Positions 55,256 to 64,000 of a stretch of 64,000 nucleotides of DNA are shown piece by piece. Where the stretch lies: assembly GCF_002150505.1 (NCBI RefSeq), contig NZ_MSSV01000001.1:248001-312000 (forward strand). The letters run 5' to 3'. The notes below the pieces were generated by a model. It was not told the DNA's origin and did no database searches. It was given only the letters and a program-made list of their open reading frames with translations. Each line of letters starts with the position of its first letter. Position 1 is the first letter of the stretch. The translations under genes were made by a program, and so were the position numbers. The stretch comes from Algoriphagus ratkowskyi (lineage in GTDB: Bacteria > Bacteroidota > Bacteroidia > Cytophagales > Cyclobacteriaceae).

Positions 55256-57919
55256 TTACTTCTGCTGCTGCAAATAAGTGATCAATGAAGCTAATTCCTC
55301 ATAGGAAAGTGAATTGACCAAGCCTGCAGGCATCATAGATGTTTCCATGATCTTACGTGTTTTGATTGTGTTCTTGTCTAGTTTGGTAGCTGTGCCTGTA
55401 ATATCTGTCAGCACCACTTCGTCTGCCGTTTCTGCTGTGACAAAGCCCATGTAGCTTTTATCGTCATTGGTAGAAATAAGCACAGAAGCAAAGCCCTGAG
55501 AGATGGATGCATTCGGCTTAAGGATAGACTCAGTGATCTGGGAGCGGTTCATAATGGAGCCGACTTGTCCCATAAATGGACCTTTCAGTGGCTGACCTTT
55601 TTCGATGCTATGACATGCTACACAACCTTGGCTGGTGAATAGTGCTTTTCCTTTGATAGGATCGCCTTTAAGATCTTGTACTGCAATCATCACATCTTCA
55701 ATAGACGAGTTGCCCACTTGGCCTTTCTTGTTTTTGATTTTCTCCAAATCAACCTCAGTTTCTTGGATTACTAAATTGGATTGATCTTCACCAAACTCTT
55801 CAATATTCATTCTGTTACGCTCATTAAGCTCAGTGAAATATTGTCTTTTGGTAGGGTCTTCGTAGGAATTACGCTCTCCTAATAAAAAGTCCTTGATTTG
55901 GTCAGATGATTCCCAGGTTATTCCTTTATAATAAGGGCCATGAGTGTCAGGTCGAGTTCCCCACCACCAAGATCCATCGTAAGGAGCTTCTTTGGTGTAT
56001 AATCTAGACAGCACACCCAGGATCTCTGCCTTCAGCTCCATGTCCTCTGTAGCTCCATAAGCTTTGATAAGTCCATTAACAGCCTTTTGATCGTGCATGT
56101 AACGTAAAGTCCATAGCGCAATTTTTGAATTCTCTGTGCCTATAGCATTCACAGTCTCATCGACTGCATTAAGCTCTACCAATGCTTTTACAGCTACGTG
56201 TGGAAGGATAATTGCTGAATTAGGAGTCGCATGTGGACCTTCAGTCCCTTTCTCAGGTTGCTTGAAAGAAGAGGGTACATTTACTTTTAATAGCTCTTTA
56301 GCAGCTTCTGGATTTCCTATTCTTCCCAAAGCTATGATAGCTGCTGATTTCACACGGTCATTTGGATCAGTGACCCCTTCGATGAATGGATCAATTGGAA
56401 CGCCCTGAAGACATGTTTTACGATCAGCCATTGCGCGAAGTGCGAATTCTCTTACTTTCTCATCCTGGCTTAATTTTACTAATTCTCCATTACCACTTTC
56501 GCAAGTTGCCTGAGCATAGGTGTAAATGCCTGCTACTCGCACTGCAAGAGTTAAAGTCTTGTCAGTCGCTACAGAAAGTGCAGCTGCACCAGCTTCATTG
56601 GGGAAACGAGCTAGCAATTCACGCTGTGCGTGGAAGCGTGAAACTGAGTTGTGTGCTTTAAGCATGGCAGTCAATTCTTCTACTGTTGCTGCTTTCAAAT
56701 CAGGAAAAACTTCATAAGTCCAATCTTTTGGCACCACACGAACTACGTAGCCTTTATCCTCACTACCGAAATATCCCGCTCCATCCCAAGCTGCTAGGAA
56801 CATACGTCCAGAACCATCAACATCAAGATCTGAGATCTGTGGAAGTTTGATGAATTCTTCCTGCTGCTGTGTAAATCCAGCGCCATCCATCGTCACACGG
56901 TGAATGTATAAATGGCTTCTGCCCCAATCCGCCATCATCGGCACGTGATTGTACTTGGCTGGCCAGCGATCATCATCCATGAAATAACTGCCGGTACCCG
57001 ATCCTCCTCCCACATCAACTAGTGCCGGGATCGTTTCTTCAGTGAAGTTTTTGAAAAAGTTAGGATAACCATACTCGCCTGATTGAGTGTAATGAATGAA
57101 ACGAATGTTCCAGCCACCACCATCATTCGTGTTGCCACGTGTATAAATATTCATAAATGGATCGATGGCTACATCATAGATATTTCTAGTACCATGGATG
57201 TATTCTTCCATTTCGGTGCCATCAGGGCGAACTCGTACAATGCCTCCGCCAAGCATGGTCATTTTCTTGCCATCTCTATCGGTAGCATTGTGGAATCCAA
57301 AATCACCTACAGCTATATAAATCCAGCCATCGATGCCCATTCTGATTCCGTTAGTAGAGTGATCTGTGCCACGAGAACGGATAGATTCAGGTGAAGAAAT
57401 GCTTTCTATCAGCATATTGGCAGGACCATCAGCCACACCATCATTGTCCTTGTCCTCAAAAACCACCAAGTTCATTCCTTCGGCTTTGCCGGTAGCCTTA
57501 GAAAACTGAGTGTGAAGCACGAAGACCTGATCTCTCACTGCGATAATTCCTCGAGGATTATCAACTTTCACGAATTCCGTATGAGAATCCAATTCTCCAT
57601 CGTTATTGCTATCTACCAGGCGGACAATAGCTCCTTTTCCAGCTTCTTTACCCAAAGAACCCATCATATCCACCCCTACAAATACTTTTCCGTCAGAGGA
57701 AACTGCCAAAGCTGCTGGAGATGGAACGATATCCGGGCCGGCAAAATTGGTCATGATCAGCTCAGTACTGTCGGCACCGTGCTTCGCGGTGTCTAAGGGG
57801 TATTGCGGATAATAATTGATAAGCTCTTCTAAGTCGGCTTTTCTGGTATCGGGACTTGCGCATCCAAATGCCAGTATAGAGCCAATTAATGCTACTACTG
57901 GAAGTGAAATTTTTGACAT
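55256..57919 (-). CDS. PVC-type heme-binding lipoprotein (propeller + HEAT + cytochrome c)
   Basis: 887 residues from ATG 57919, chosen because it starts a lipoprotein signal (MSKISLPVVALIGSILAFGC, Cys20); an upstream in-frame start would add 24 residues. Order: a six-bladed propeller of the PVC-type dehydrogenase group (NNDGELDSHTEFV, RVRPDGTEMEEYIHGTRN, YPNFF), HEAT-like repeats (VKSAAIIALGRIGNPEAA), then a C-terminal cytochrome c with CVACH in SQGCVACHSIEKG and the distal Met in MMPAGL. It is probably an outer-face redox enzyme, perhaps acting on sugars or alcohols. The genes upstream on this strand are secreted too. Confidence 0.85.
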   Translation of the reverse strand: MSKISLPVVALIGSILAFGCASPDTRKADLEELINYYPQYPLDTAKHGADSTELIMTNFAGPDIVPSPAALAVSSDGKVFVGVDMMGSLGKEAGKGAIVRLVDSNNDGELDSHTEFVKVDNPRGIIAVRDQVFVLHTQFSKATGKAEGMNLVVFEDKDNDGVADGPANMLIESISSPESIRSRGTDHSTNGIRMGIDGWIYIAVGDFGFHNATDRDGKKMTMLGGGIVRVRPDGTEMEEYIHGTRNIYDVAIDPFMNIYTRGNTNDGGGWNIRFIHYTQSGEYGYPNFFKNFTEETIPALVDVGGGSGTGSYFMDDDRWPAKYNHVPMMADWGRSHLYIHRVTMDGAGFTQQQEEFIKLPQISDLDVDGSGRMFLAAWDGAGYFGSEDKGYVVRVVPKDWTYEVFPDLKAATVEELTAMLKAHNSVSRFHAQRELLARFPNEAGAAALSVATDKTLTLAVRVAGIYTYAQATCESGNGELVKLSQDEKVREFALRAMADRKTCLQGVPIDPFIEGVTDPNDRVKSAAIIALGRIGNPEAAKELLKVNVPSSFKQPEKGTEGPHATPNSAIILPHVAVKALVELNAVDETVNAIGTENSKIALWTLRYMHDQKAVNGLIKAYGATEDMELKAEILGVLSRLYTKEAPYDGSWWWGTRPDTHGPYYKGITWESSDQIKDFLLGERNSYEDPTKRQYFTELNERNRMNIEEFGEDQSNLVIQETEVDLEKIKNKKGQVGNSSIEDVMIAVQDLKGDPIKGKALFTSQGCVACHSIEKGQPLKGPFMGQVGSIMNRSQITESILKPNASISQGFASVLISTNDDKSYMGFVTAETADEVVLTDITGTATKLDKNTIKTRKIMETSMMPAGLVNSLSYEELASLITYLQQQK

Positions 57920-58223
57920 ATTAATAACTAGTGTAAGAGGTTTATTATGTTGAGGCTGCTGACTCTTTGCAGTCAAAGATACCAGATTCAATTTTTTTTA
58001 AAACTGGATCCACACCTTCATTTGTTTGTAGGAACTATGCTAGGATAAATGGCGTGTAGCTGGACCAGAATAGATGATCTTGTATTGAAAAAGCCGAAAT
58101 GAATGATTTAAATCTTTCTATGGATACTAATGCAATTATTATTTTGCCTCTTAAAGGACAAAAGCATCAGACAATATCTTCTTTAAAGGATTTTGTCAAG
58201 TAGACATCTGACAACAATCATTT

Positions 58224-59399
58224 TTACCTTTTTATCTGATTTTCAAATAGAAAAATCCCGTTCTTATTTGCGATCACAATGTCAGGTTTTTGATCCTTGT
58301 TCATGTCTTGTACAGCGATGTTTAGACCAGCACCCGAGTCGTTATCAATGATGTGTTCTCGGAAAAAAGGGCTTATTGATGGAGTAAATTCTATGTAAAA
58401 TAAGTAAGGAGTGTCATCATCTCCTGCATCATTGCCGTTGTGCGCCAAATACCTTTTTCCAGCTATCATTTCCATATCTCCATCGCCATTGAGATCGGCC
58501 ATAAATGTGGCGTGAGTCTGTGAAGTGAGGTTGTTGATCAAGTGAGTTTGGAAGGTTGAATCATTGAGATACTCCTGCCACCAAACACCCATTGAATGTG
58601 CGGACGAGCTAACTACATCATTTTTTAAATCACCGTTTACATCCAAAATCTGCATGTGAGCGGCTTTGTCGCTGATGGCCGCAGGGTAAAAGATCCAATC
58701 CGCTGACTTCAGGTCTGTTTTACCTTTAAACCAGCCTTCGGAAATTATCACGTCATTGATTTTGTCACCATTGATATCGCCAAATCCAAGGCCATGAGAA
58801 AAGCGGTCTGTGCCAGGGACATTTTCTTCCGTTAGAGCAAATCGTTTCCATTCTGTCTCTCCAGGTTTTGTTGGGGCTTGTAGCCAGATGATTTGTCTGG
58901 TCTTGTAATCACCACATAGAATGTCAACTCTACCGTCTCCGTCCATATCCACAAATGCAGGAGATTCATTCGAAATCCCCACTGAGTCTGCGATGATATG
59001 CTTTTGCCAGTTGTTGCTTTCTGTTTTTGGATTTTCAAACCAATAAGCTGGAGTGCCAGGATAATCAATGATGATCACATCGTCCCAGCCATCGAGATTC
59101 ACATCCATTGCAAGATTCAAGAAGGAATTGCTGTATTCCTTTCTTGGGTCAAAAGCCCGAGACGGTGAAAGTTGATGTTGTACCCAATGGGGAGCTTCGA
59201 ACCAGTAATAACCCGCCACGATGTCGAGTTGACCATCGTTGTTAATATCAGCTACGGCTACACCTTCCGAAAGGAATTCTCGAGAGATCACTGTTTTTTT
59301 GAAATCTTGGTCTTGGCCTACAGCAAAATTTGAGAAGAGGAGTACTGCCATAAAACCGGTTAATCTCACAGTAACCTTTTTAAAAATTCTAATATTCAT
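58224..59399 (-). CDS. secreted VCBS/FG-GAP repeat protein
   Basis: 391 residues from ATG 59399, which begins a signal peptide (MNIRIFKKVTVRL..., NFAVGQ). Calcium-binding-like DxNxDGxxD repeats recur: DINNDGQLDIV, DVNLDGWDDVI, DMDGDGRVDIL, DINGDKINDVI, DLNGDGDMEMI, DMNKDQKPDIV. This is an integrin-type propeller. No enzymatic motif is seen. Its start lies 58 bp after the creatininase stop, consistent with co-transcription. Confidence 0.82.
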   Translation of the reverse strand: MNIRIFKKVTVRLTGFMAVLLFSNFAVGQDQDFKKTVISREFLSEGVAVADINNDGQLDIVAGYYWFEAPHWVQHQLSPSRAFDPRKEYSNSFLNLAMDVNLDGWDDVIIIDYPGTPAYWFENPKTESNNWQKHIIADSVGISNESPAFVDMDGDGRVDILCGDYKTRQIIWLQAPTKPGETEWKRFALTEENVPGTDRFSHGLGFGDINGDKINDVIISEGWFKGKTDLKSADWIFYPAAISDKAAHMQILDVNGDLKNDVVSSSAHSMGVWWQEYLNDSTFQTHLINNLTSQTHATFMADLNGDGDMEMIAGKRYLAHNGNDAGDDDTPYLFYIEFTPSISPFFREHIIDNDSGAGLNIAVQDMNKDQKPDIVIANKNGIFLFENQIKR

Positions 59400-59457
59400 A
59401 ACTATTAAGTTTAAAGGATTTGATTTTAGCACTTTAATTTATTTGCTGTTAAAGTAA

Positions 59458-60270
59458 TTACAGGCCCGCCAAATCCCACTTTTTAATTATCTCTTGGATG
59501 AAGGCTGATACTTTTGCATTTACTTTTTTGAAATACTCATGTGCTTGTGCCTGATCAAAATTTGGGTATCCCTGACCTTCTTTGTAAAGTCCGATAGATG
59601 ATGGGAAGGGGCTAGCAGACCAAGTTCCAGTTGCAGGATATGCAGTTGCCATGTCAGCACTGTATTTTTCCTTATGTACCAAAGTTGGGTCGATAGCCTG
59701 TATATAGGCAGTCTCATTGAGTCCGGCATGACCACCATCTTCTTTGAATACTTCCAAAGTTACATCCGAGGCAAATGACCACCAGTTCAGAACGAGGGTT
59801 CTTACGCCAAGTTCTGTGGCTACCTCAGCTGCTACTTCTTGCAAAACTTTGGTTTGACCACCACCATGGCCATTTAAGATGATGATGTTTTTGAAGCCAT
59901 TTTTTGCCAGACCTCTAAGGATATCTTTGATGAAAGGGCGATAGGCTTCTTCGGTAATTTGAAAAGCACCTGGGAAAGCTGCCATGCTTCCCGTAATGCC
60001 ATAATTAAGCGTAGGAGCGATGAGGGCATTTAGGTCATCTGCAATAGCTAAAGCCATTGCCTCAGGAGCCGTGTTATCTGCTCCATTGTTTATCACACCA
60101 TGGGGTTCTAATGTCCCAGTCGGTAATAAAACGGAATTTATATTCCCAGGAACATATTCTGCAAACTCCATCCAATTGATTCGATTCATTTCTCGGGTAG
60201 AAATTTTTTGCTGAGCATTAATCTGTAAAAGCGTAAATATCAAAATACATGTTAAAACTAAATATTTCAT
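59458..60270 (-). CDS. secreted creatininase-family metal hydrolase
   Basis: 270 residues with a signal peptide (1 to about 19, INAQQ). The metal-binding pattern of creatininase-family proteins is visible: E and H in GTLEPHGVINNGADNTA (Glu, His, Asp), H in ILNGHGGGQTK, E in GHAGLNETA. Members hydrolyse cyclic amides such as creatinine or remove formyl groups. The substrate here is unknown. It may head a unit with the VCBS protein and the PVC-type cytochrome. Confidence 0.82.
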   Translation of the reverse strand: MKYLVLTCILIFTLLQINAQQKISTREMNRINWMEFAEYVPGNINSVLLPTGTLEPHGVINNGADNTAPEAMALAIADDLNALIAPTLNYGITGSMAAFPGAFQITEEAYRPFIKDILRGLAKNGFKNIIILNGHGGGQTKVLQEVAAEVATELGVRTLVLNWWSFASDVTLEVFKEDGGHAGLNETAYIQAIDPTLVHKEKYSADMATAYPATGTWSASPFPSSIGLYKEGQGYPNFDQAQAHEYFKKVNAKVSAFIQEIIKKWDLAGL

Positions 60271-60511
60271 GGTTATATCACTTAAAAAGCATGTTATGGA
60301 TAAAGTAAGGGGAATGAGATACAGCGTATTAACTTAAAAATACTTATGAATTTTTGATTAATCTCAAAAAACTTTGGGCTTTACTAAATCCACTTGAGAG
60401 AAAGGCTTCGTAATTGTCTTTAAAGTACCAGGTCGATCAAAATAGATACTGTTTTTAGTATTTAAATATTATGAAAACCAAAACCGGATTATTAACCTAA
60501 ACAATCAGAAA

Positions 60512-61210
60512 ATGAAAAATGAATTAATTAAGCCGCAAGGACTGATTCAAAATGCTAATCGCCGACAGTTCCTTAGAACAGGCTCTCTTTCGGTAGCTGC
60601 CGCAGGACTGATCATGGTAGGCTGCAAGGATATTGTAGACATGGATCCAATGCCAACGGGCGGAGTGAAACTAGGCTCTGGCGATATTGGAATCTTGAAT
60701 TATGCTTATGCTTTGGAGCAACTAGAAGCAGCATTCTACGCAGCAGTGATCACAGGTGGATACTTCGCCAATGCAAGCGCTGAAGAAAAGACAATTTTGG
60801 GAGATGTAGAGAAGCATGAAAGAGCTCATCGTGAATTTTTCAAAGCTGCTCTTGGCTCTGCTGCCATAGCAGGTCTTGAAGTAGATTTTAGCTCTATTAA
60901 TTTTGGAGATAGAATGTCAGTGTTGAATGCTGCTAAAACCTTTGAAGATTTAGGGGTAGCTGCTTACAATGGTGCTGGACAACACCTAGAAAGTGTTGAT
61001 TATTTATTAATTGCAGGAAAGATAGTCTCAGTAGAAGCAAGACATGCGGCTGCAATCAGAGATCTATTGAATCCAGGTTCTGCAGATTTTGCAGGAGATG
61101 ATTTGATCGATGCAAATGGACTAGAGCGTACGTTGAACTTCTCGCAAGTTTTGACTGCCGCTAGTACTTACGTAAAGACGCCAATTGATTTCAGTCAATT
61201 GCCATCATAA
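60512..61210 (+). CDS. ferritin-like domain lipoprotein with Tat-like signal
   Basis: 232 residues. The N-terminus has a twin-arginine motif (NRRQFLRTGS) and a lipobox-like LIMVGC (Cys38), so it is probably exported folded and lipid-anchored. The rest is the Ferritin_2 four-helix fold: YAYALEQLEAAFYAAVI, DVEKHERAHREFFKAAL, SVEARHAAAIRDLL, with metal-ligand-like E and ExxH residues. The second ferritin-like gene follows 24 bp downstream. Proposed roles of such pairs in iron or redox stress are inference. Confidence 0.8.
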   Translation: MKNELIKPQGLIQNANRRQFLRTGSLSVAAAGLIMVGCKDIVDMDPMPTGGVKLGSGDIGILNYAYALEQLEAAFYAAVITGGYFANASAEEKTILGDVEKHERAHREFFKAALGSAAIAGLEVDFSSINFGDRMSVLNAAKTFEDLGVAAYNGAGQHLESVDYLLIAGKIVSVEARHAAAIRDLLNPGSADFAGDDLIDANGLERTLNFSQVLTAASTYVKTPIDFSQLPS

Positions 61211-61234
61211 TCCACCACCATAAACTACAAAGAC

Positions 61235-62053
61235 ATGAACTTATTGAATTTATTAGATAAAATGTGCCCGGAAACAAATACTCCGGAAGAGAATGATATA
61301 TTCTTCTCAAGAAGAGATGCTTTTCGCAAATTCGGAGATATGAGTAAGAAAGTAGCTATGGCTGCTGTACCATTGGGTATTCTATCAGCTTTGCCAAAAG
61401 TGGCTAAGGCAGATACTGCAAGTTTGATTGGCGTATTGAATTTCGCCTTAACCTTGGAGCATTTGGAGTATAGATATTATCAGATGGGTATTGAGTCAGG
61501 GGTCATTGCAGGAGCAGATGCAGCGATTTTCAACAAGATCAGAGATCATGAGAAGGCTCACGTGAAGTTCTTGACCGAAGTAATTACCAACGTTTTGAAA
61601 GGAACGGCTGTGGCAGAACCAAAATTTGACTTCACAGCAGGTGGAAATTTCTCTCCATTTACAGATTACCCTACATTTTTGGCACTTTCTCAGGCATTCG
61701 AAGATACAGGAGTAAGAGCTTACAAAGGTCAGGCAGGTAATGTAATGGAAAATGATGTAGTCTTGACTGCAGCGCTTTCAATACACTCTGTGGAAGCAAG
61801 ACATGCTTCTATGGTAAGAAGATTAAGAACGAAGAAAGGACAGGATACCGTTAAAGGTTGGATTACTGATGGATCTAGAGGAACACTTCCTGCTCCTACA
61901 CAAGCTATCTATACCGGCGAAGAAAACGTCACGCATGGGGGTGTTAATGTCGTTAATTTGACCGGTATTAGTGCTGCTGCTGTATCCGAAGGATGGGATG
62001 AGCCGCTTAACAAAGAACAAGTGTTAGGAATTGCTTCCCTTTTCCTAGCCTAA
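61235..62053 (+). CDS. ferritin-like domain protein, second member
   Basis: 272 residues. It has a Tat-like N-terminus (FSRRDAFRKFGDMSKK, then a hydrophobic stretch) and a Ferritin_2 domain (VLNFALTLEHLEYRYYQMG, IRDHEKAHVKFL, SVEARHASMVRRLR). It is about 40 residues longer than its neighbour and ends in a loop-rich tail (GEENVTHGGVNVVNLTGI). The tandem pair is common in Bacteroidota and presumably forms a complex. The strong terminator downstream closes the operon. Confidence 0.8.
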   Translation: MNLLNLLDKMCPETNTPEENDIFFSRRDAFRKFGDMSKKVAMAAVPLGILSALPKVAKADTASLIGVLNFALTLEHLEYRYYQMGIESGVIAGADAAIFNKIRDHEKAHVKFLTEVITNVLKGTAVAEPKFDFTAGGNFSPFTDYPTFLALSQAFEDTGVRAYKGQAGNVMENDVVLTAALSIHSVEARHASMVRRLRTKKGQDTVKGWITDGSRGTLPAPTQAIYTGEENVTHGGVNVVNLTGISAAAVSEGWDEPLNKEQVLGIASLFLA

Positions 62054-62083
62054 TAAGGTTATTAGTTGGGGTTGAGTGGTTTA

Positions 62084-62120
62084 GATGTCACTTCCAGTTG
62101 GAGGTGGCATCTTTTTTTTT
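62084..62120 (+). terminator. rho-independent terminator of ferritin-like operon
   Basis: GATGTCACTTCC-agtt-GGAGGTGGCATC is followed by nine or ten T (62112-62120). Confidence 0.88.
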
Positions 62121-62325
62121 GATAAATAGTCTCTCGCCAAGGCGCAACGCCGCAAAGTATTATTGTTATCCTTCGTCTCCAGAAGCCGGATTTTACCTTA
62201 AATTAGCTGGGAATTGCCATCAGAACTCCTTGCCACAGACTGGTATGAGCAGAGAAAAATGAGCAGATTTCCGCTGATTTTCCCCAATTTTTTACCACTT
62301 ACTACCTCTTACTACTTACAATTTT

Positions 62326-62475
62326 TCACCTCTTTATTTCCTTCTCTGAAAGCAGTTGCTGAAAAAAAGTCATAGTCTCCGGATCAGCATTCATAGCAGA
62401 AATAGCAGGTAAATCTGAAGGATGCCAAGTTCGGAAACCAAGTCGCTGACTTTGGAATAGGTAGGGTAAATTCAT
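62326..62475 (-). pseudogene. GNAT acetyltransferase N-terminal remnant
   Basis: A 49-codon frame from ATG 62475 matches the start of RimJ/RimL-type acetyltransferases (SQRLGFRTWHPSDLPAISAM, NADPETMTFFQQLLSEKE) and then stops at TGA, before the acetyl-CoA-binding motif. It is a decaying gene fragment. The gap 62121-62542 holds nothing else I can support. Confidence 0.5.
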
Positions 62476-62542
62476 TGTTGAATTTAATAGTTTCAGAAAA
62501 TAGTTGCTTGAATTTTTTGATTTTCAAAATCATTTAATACTT

Positions 62543-62575
62543 TAGTGTCATAATACACTATGACAGTATAACACT
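62543..62575 (+). promoter_or_regulatory. putative GntR/YtrA-like operator
   Basis: TAGTGTcataatACACTA is a perfect 6-bp inverted repeat (62543-62560), and a related half site AACACTAT follows at 62570. It overlaps the leader and touches the ABC gene start. YtrA-type GntR regulators usually control ABC pairs through such sites. No regulator gene is in the window. Confidence 0.5.
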
Positions 62576-63433
62576 ATGATCGTTTCAGTCAAAGATTTAA
62601 ATTTTTCATATCCAAAACGGCCTCAGCTTTTCGATGGGCTTCATTGGTATATTCCAGAAGGTTCGGTTGTAGGACTACTCGGGAAAAACGGCACTGGCAA
62701 GTCCACCCTTCTTCACTTGCTGTCCGGACTGCTTTTTCCCAAAAGTGGCACCATTACTCTGGCTTCACATATTCCTCGAGAGAGGAAGCCGTCTTTCTTA
62801 GCCGAAGTTTTCTTTCTCGCCGATGATATTGCCTATCCTGGGAATATGAGCATTGGAGCGTATGAAAAAATAATGGGGGCATTTTACCCGGAATTTGATT
62901 CATCTCAGTTTGATCAGATTTTGGCTGACTTTGGTTTGGAAAAGAAAGTCAAACTGAAAGAGCTTTCTCTAGGCGAGCGGAAGAAGGTGTTTTTGTCCTT
63001 TGGGCTGAGTACGAATTGCAGGTTTTTACTTTTCGACGAGCCGACTAACGGGCTGGATATTCCTTCCAAAAGTATTTTTCGAAAAGTAGTGGCCGGCAAT
63101 CTCACCGATGAGCAAACCTTGATTATTTCCACACACTTGGTTGCTGATGTGGAGAACTTGATAGATCGAGTGGCGATTTTGAATAATGGAAAGATACAGC
63201 TGGATGCAGATGTTTTGGAATTGTCTGATCGCTGGGTATTCGGTACTTCCTCCAATCTTCCTGATGAAGCTTTGCATACAGAAAAAGTTGGGACAGGCTA
63301 CCAATTTATCAGGTCAAGAAAACACCAGGAGCCTCAGACTCCTGTTAGTTTGGAATTGCTTTTCAATGCAGTGCTCCACAATAGTATTAATGAGAATTCG
63401 ATTCTACAAACTCAAAATTCCGAAGTCCTATGA
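62576..63433 (+). CDS. ABC transporter ATP-binding protein
   Basis: 285 residues. Walker A GLLGKNGTGKSTLLHLL (about 34-50), signature LSLGERKKVFLSF (about 126-138), Walker B RFLLFDEPTNGLD (about 147-159) and the switch His in IISTHLVADVE. The short length and lack of a fused membrane domain fit the YtrB/bacitracin-type exporter ATPase group. The downstream permease start overlaps by 4 nt, indicating a coupled pair. The extra C-terminal about 80 residues are family-typical. The substrate is not evident. Confidence 0.88.
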   Translation: MIVSVKDLNFSYPKRPQLFDGLHWYIPEGSVVGLLGKNGTGKSTLLHLLSGLLFPKSGTITLASHIPRERKPSFLAEVFFLADDIAYPGNMSIGAYEKIMGAFYPEFDSSQFDQILADFGLEKKVKLKELSLGERKKVFLSFGLSTNCRFLLFDEPTNGLDIPSKSIFRKVVAGNLTDEQTLIISTHLVADVENLIDRVAILNNGKIQLDADVLELSDRWVFGTSSNLPDEALHTEKVGTGYQFIRSRKHQEPQTPVSLELLFNAVLHNSINENSILQTQNSEVL

Positions 63434-64000
63434 ATGCCAACACAATCAGTTCCCGCCGTGTTTTTAATCTATTTCGATTTGAGTTTTCAAAGAATCGAAA
63501 ACTTTATTTAATGGGTATCCCCGGGACATTTTTAATATCTGCCATGTTATTCCTGGTCATTTTTTACTCGAATAAATATGCATCTAGTTGGGGTGCACAG
63601 AACTATGCGGTTTTGTATTATGCAGGTTTATTTTTCCTGACCTTGTTTGGCATAGGGTATAGTTTTATTGAGCTTAGGGACAAAAGATCAGCACAGCTTT
63701 ACTTGATATTACCGGGCTCAGCGATGGAGAAGTATTTGATCCAATTCCTGACTCGAATTGTTTTGTTTCCAATACTTTTTACACTCCTGTTTGTATTGGG
63801 AGTAGAAGTTTCCAAAAGCATATTTCAAATCAGCTCAGTCACCATATATGGTAAGTCCCCCACACTTGTGGTAGATGATTTGGATGTTTTTAATATGCTA
63901 TCTCTTTTTTATTTATGGAAATTGCCAATTCTTTATTACATGTTCATTGGTATAGGAGGGGTAATTGTCTCAATTATGTTCACCGGGGGAATAGTTTTTG
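63430..64000 (+). CDS. ABC transporter permease, cut by right window edge
   Basis: The ATGA overlap with the ABC gene stop gives a frame from 63430 that stays open to the edge (190 codons). It has an N-terminal cytoplasmic stretch (NTISSRRVFNLFRFEFSKNRK) and membrane segments at about 32-52, 66-84, 115-135 and later (LISAMLFLVIFY, LFFLTLFGIGYSF, IVLFPILFTLLFVLGV). The motif SAQLYLILPGSAMEKYLIQF is typical of small exporter permeases in Bacteroidota. Confidence 0.8.
   Translation, partial: MNANTISSRRVFNLFRFEFSKNRKLYLMGIPGTFLISAMLFLVIFYSNKYASSWGAQNYAVLYYAGLFFLTLFGIGYSFIELRDKRSAQLYLILPGSAMEKYLIQFLTRIVLFPILFTLLFVLGVEVSKSIFQISSVTIYGKSPTLVVDDLDVFNMLSLFYLWKLPILYYMFIGIGGVIVSIMFTGGIVF

Overview
The window looks like chromosomal DNA of a Bacteroidota species, probably in the Cyclobacteriaceae (an Algoriphagus-like organism). 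That placement is inference. It rests on the AT-rich composition, near-absence of Shine-Dalgarno sequences, one clear Bacteroidota promoter (TTTG, 20 nt, TATCTTTG at 40300-40331), and families common in that group: DUF5700 peptidase, GH130, PVC-type cytochrome/beta-propeller proteins, VCBS-repeat proteins, paired ferritin-like proteins and a UbiA prenyltransferase. No rRNA, tRNA or CRISPR array was seen.

Layout. 0-8.2 kb: a catalase-family gene cut by the left edge, a 1706-residue pseudokinase/AAA/adenylate cyclase protein, and a secreted GH130 enzyme preceded by a 445-bp tandem duplication that left a 40-codon minigene. 8.3-10.6 kb: composite-palindrome tandem array A (about 249 bp per unit) around a single-domain HUH/Y1 transposase. 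10.6-14.3 kb: a secreted beta-propeller, a DUF5700 metallopeptidase and two copies of a 62-residue membrane protein. 14.3-26.5 kb: an accessory or defence-like island with a BRO-N/Fic protein, intact and truncated RhuM-type genes, a type IIG restriction-modification enzyme translationally coupled to an unknown coiled-coil/SH3-like protein, an AbiTii-SEFIR protein and a group II intron remnant; ppx lies inside it. Nine same-orientation three-arm hairpin elements are scattered through the island. 26.6-32.3 kb: an S15 peptidase and array B (12 core copies) around a second HUH transposase. 32.3-40 kb: two DUF1206 membrane proteins, a Rcp1-like response regulator and a 1644-residue multi-PAS/GAF histidine kinase whose start abuts a duplicated 5' fragment of the S15 peptidase. 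40.3-48 kb: aguB-aguA (agmatine to putrescine), proBA (proline synthesis), UbiA and a nitrilase. 48.5-53.7 kb: S9 peptidase, DUF1801, GDPD and a lipoprotein. 53.9-55.2 kb: array C, three 442-bp units with no transposase. 55.2-62 kb: PVC-type cytochrome, VCBS protein, creatininase and two ferritin-like proteins. 62.3-64 kb: a GNAT remnant and an ABC transporter operon cut by the right edge.

The main themes are (i) several unrelated repeat families, two with an embedded HUH transposase, plus a four-copy MITE family with clear terminal inverted repeats; (ii) repeated small duplications that copy the upstream region and first codons of a gene (GH130, S15, RhuM, the 62-residue protein); and (iii) a defence-like island. 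No experimental function is claimed; family calls come from motif recognition alone.
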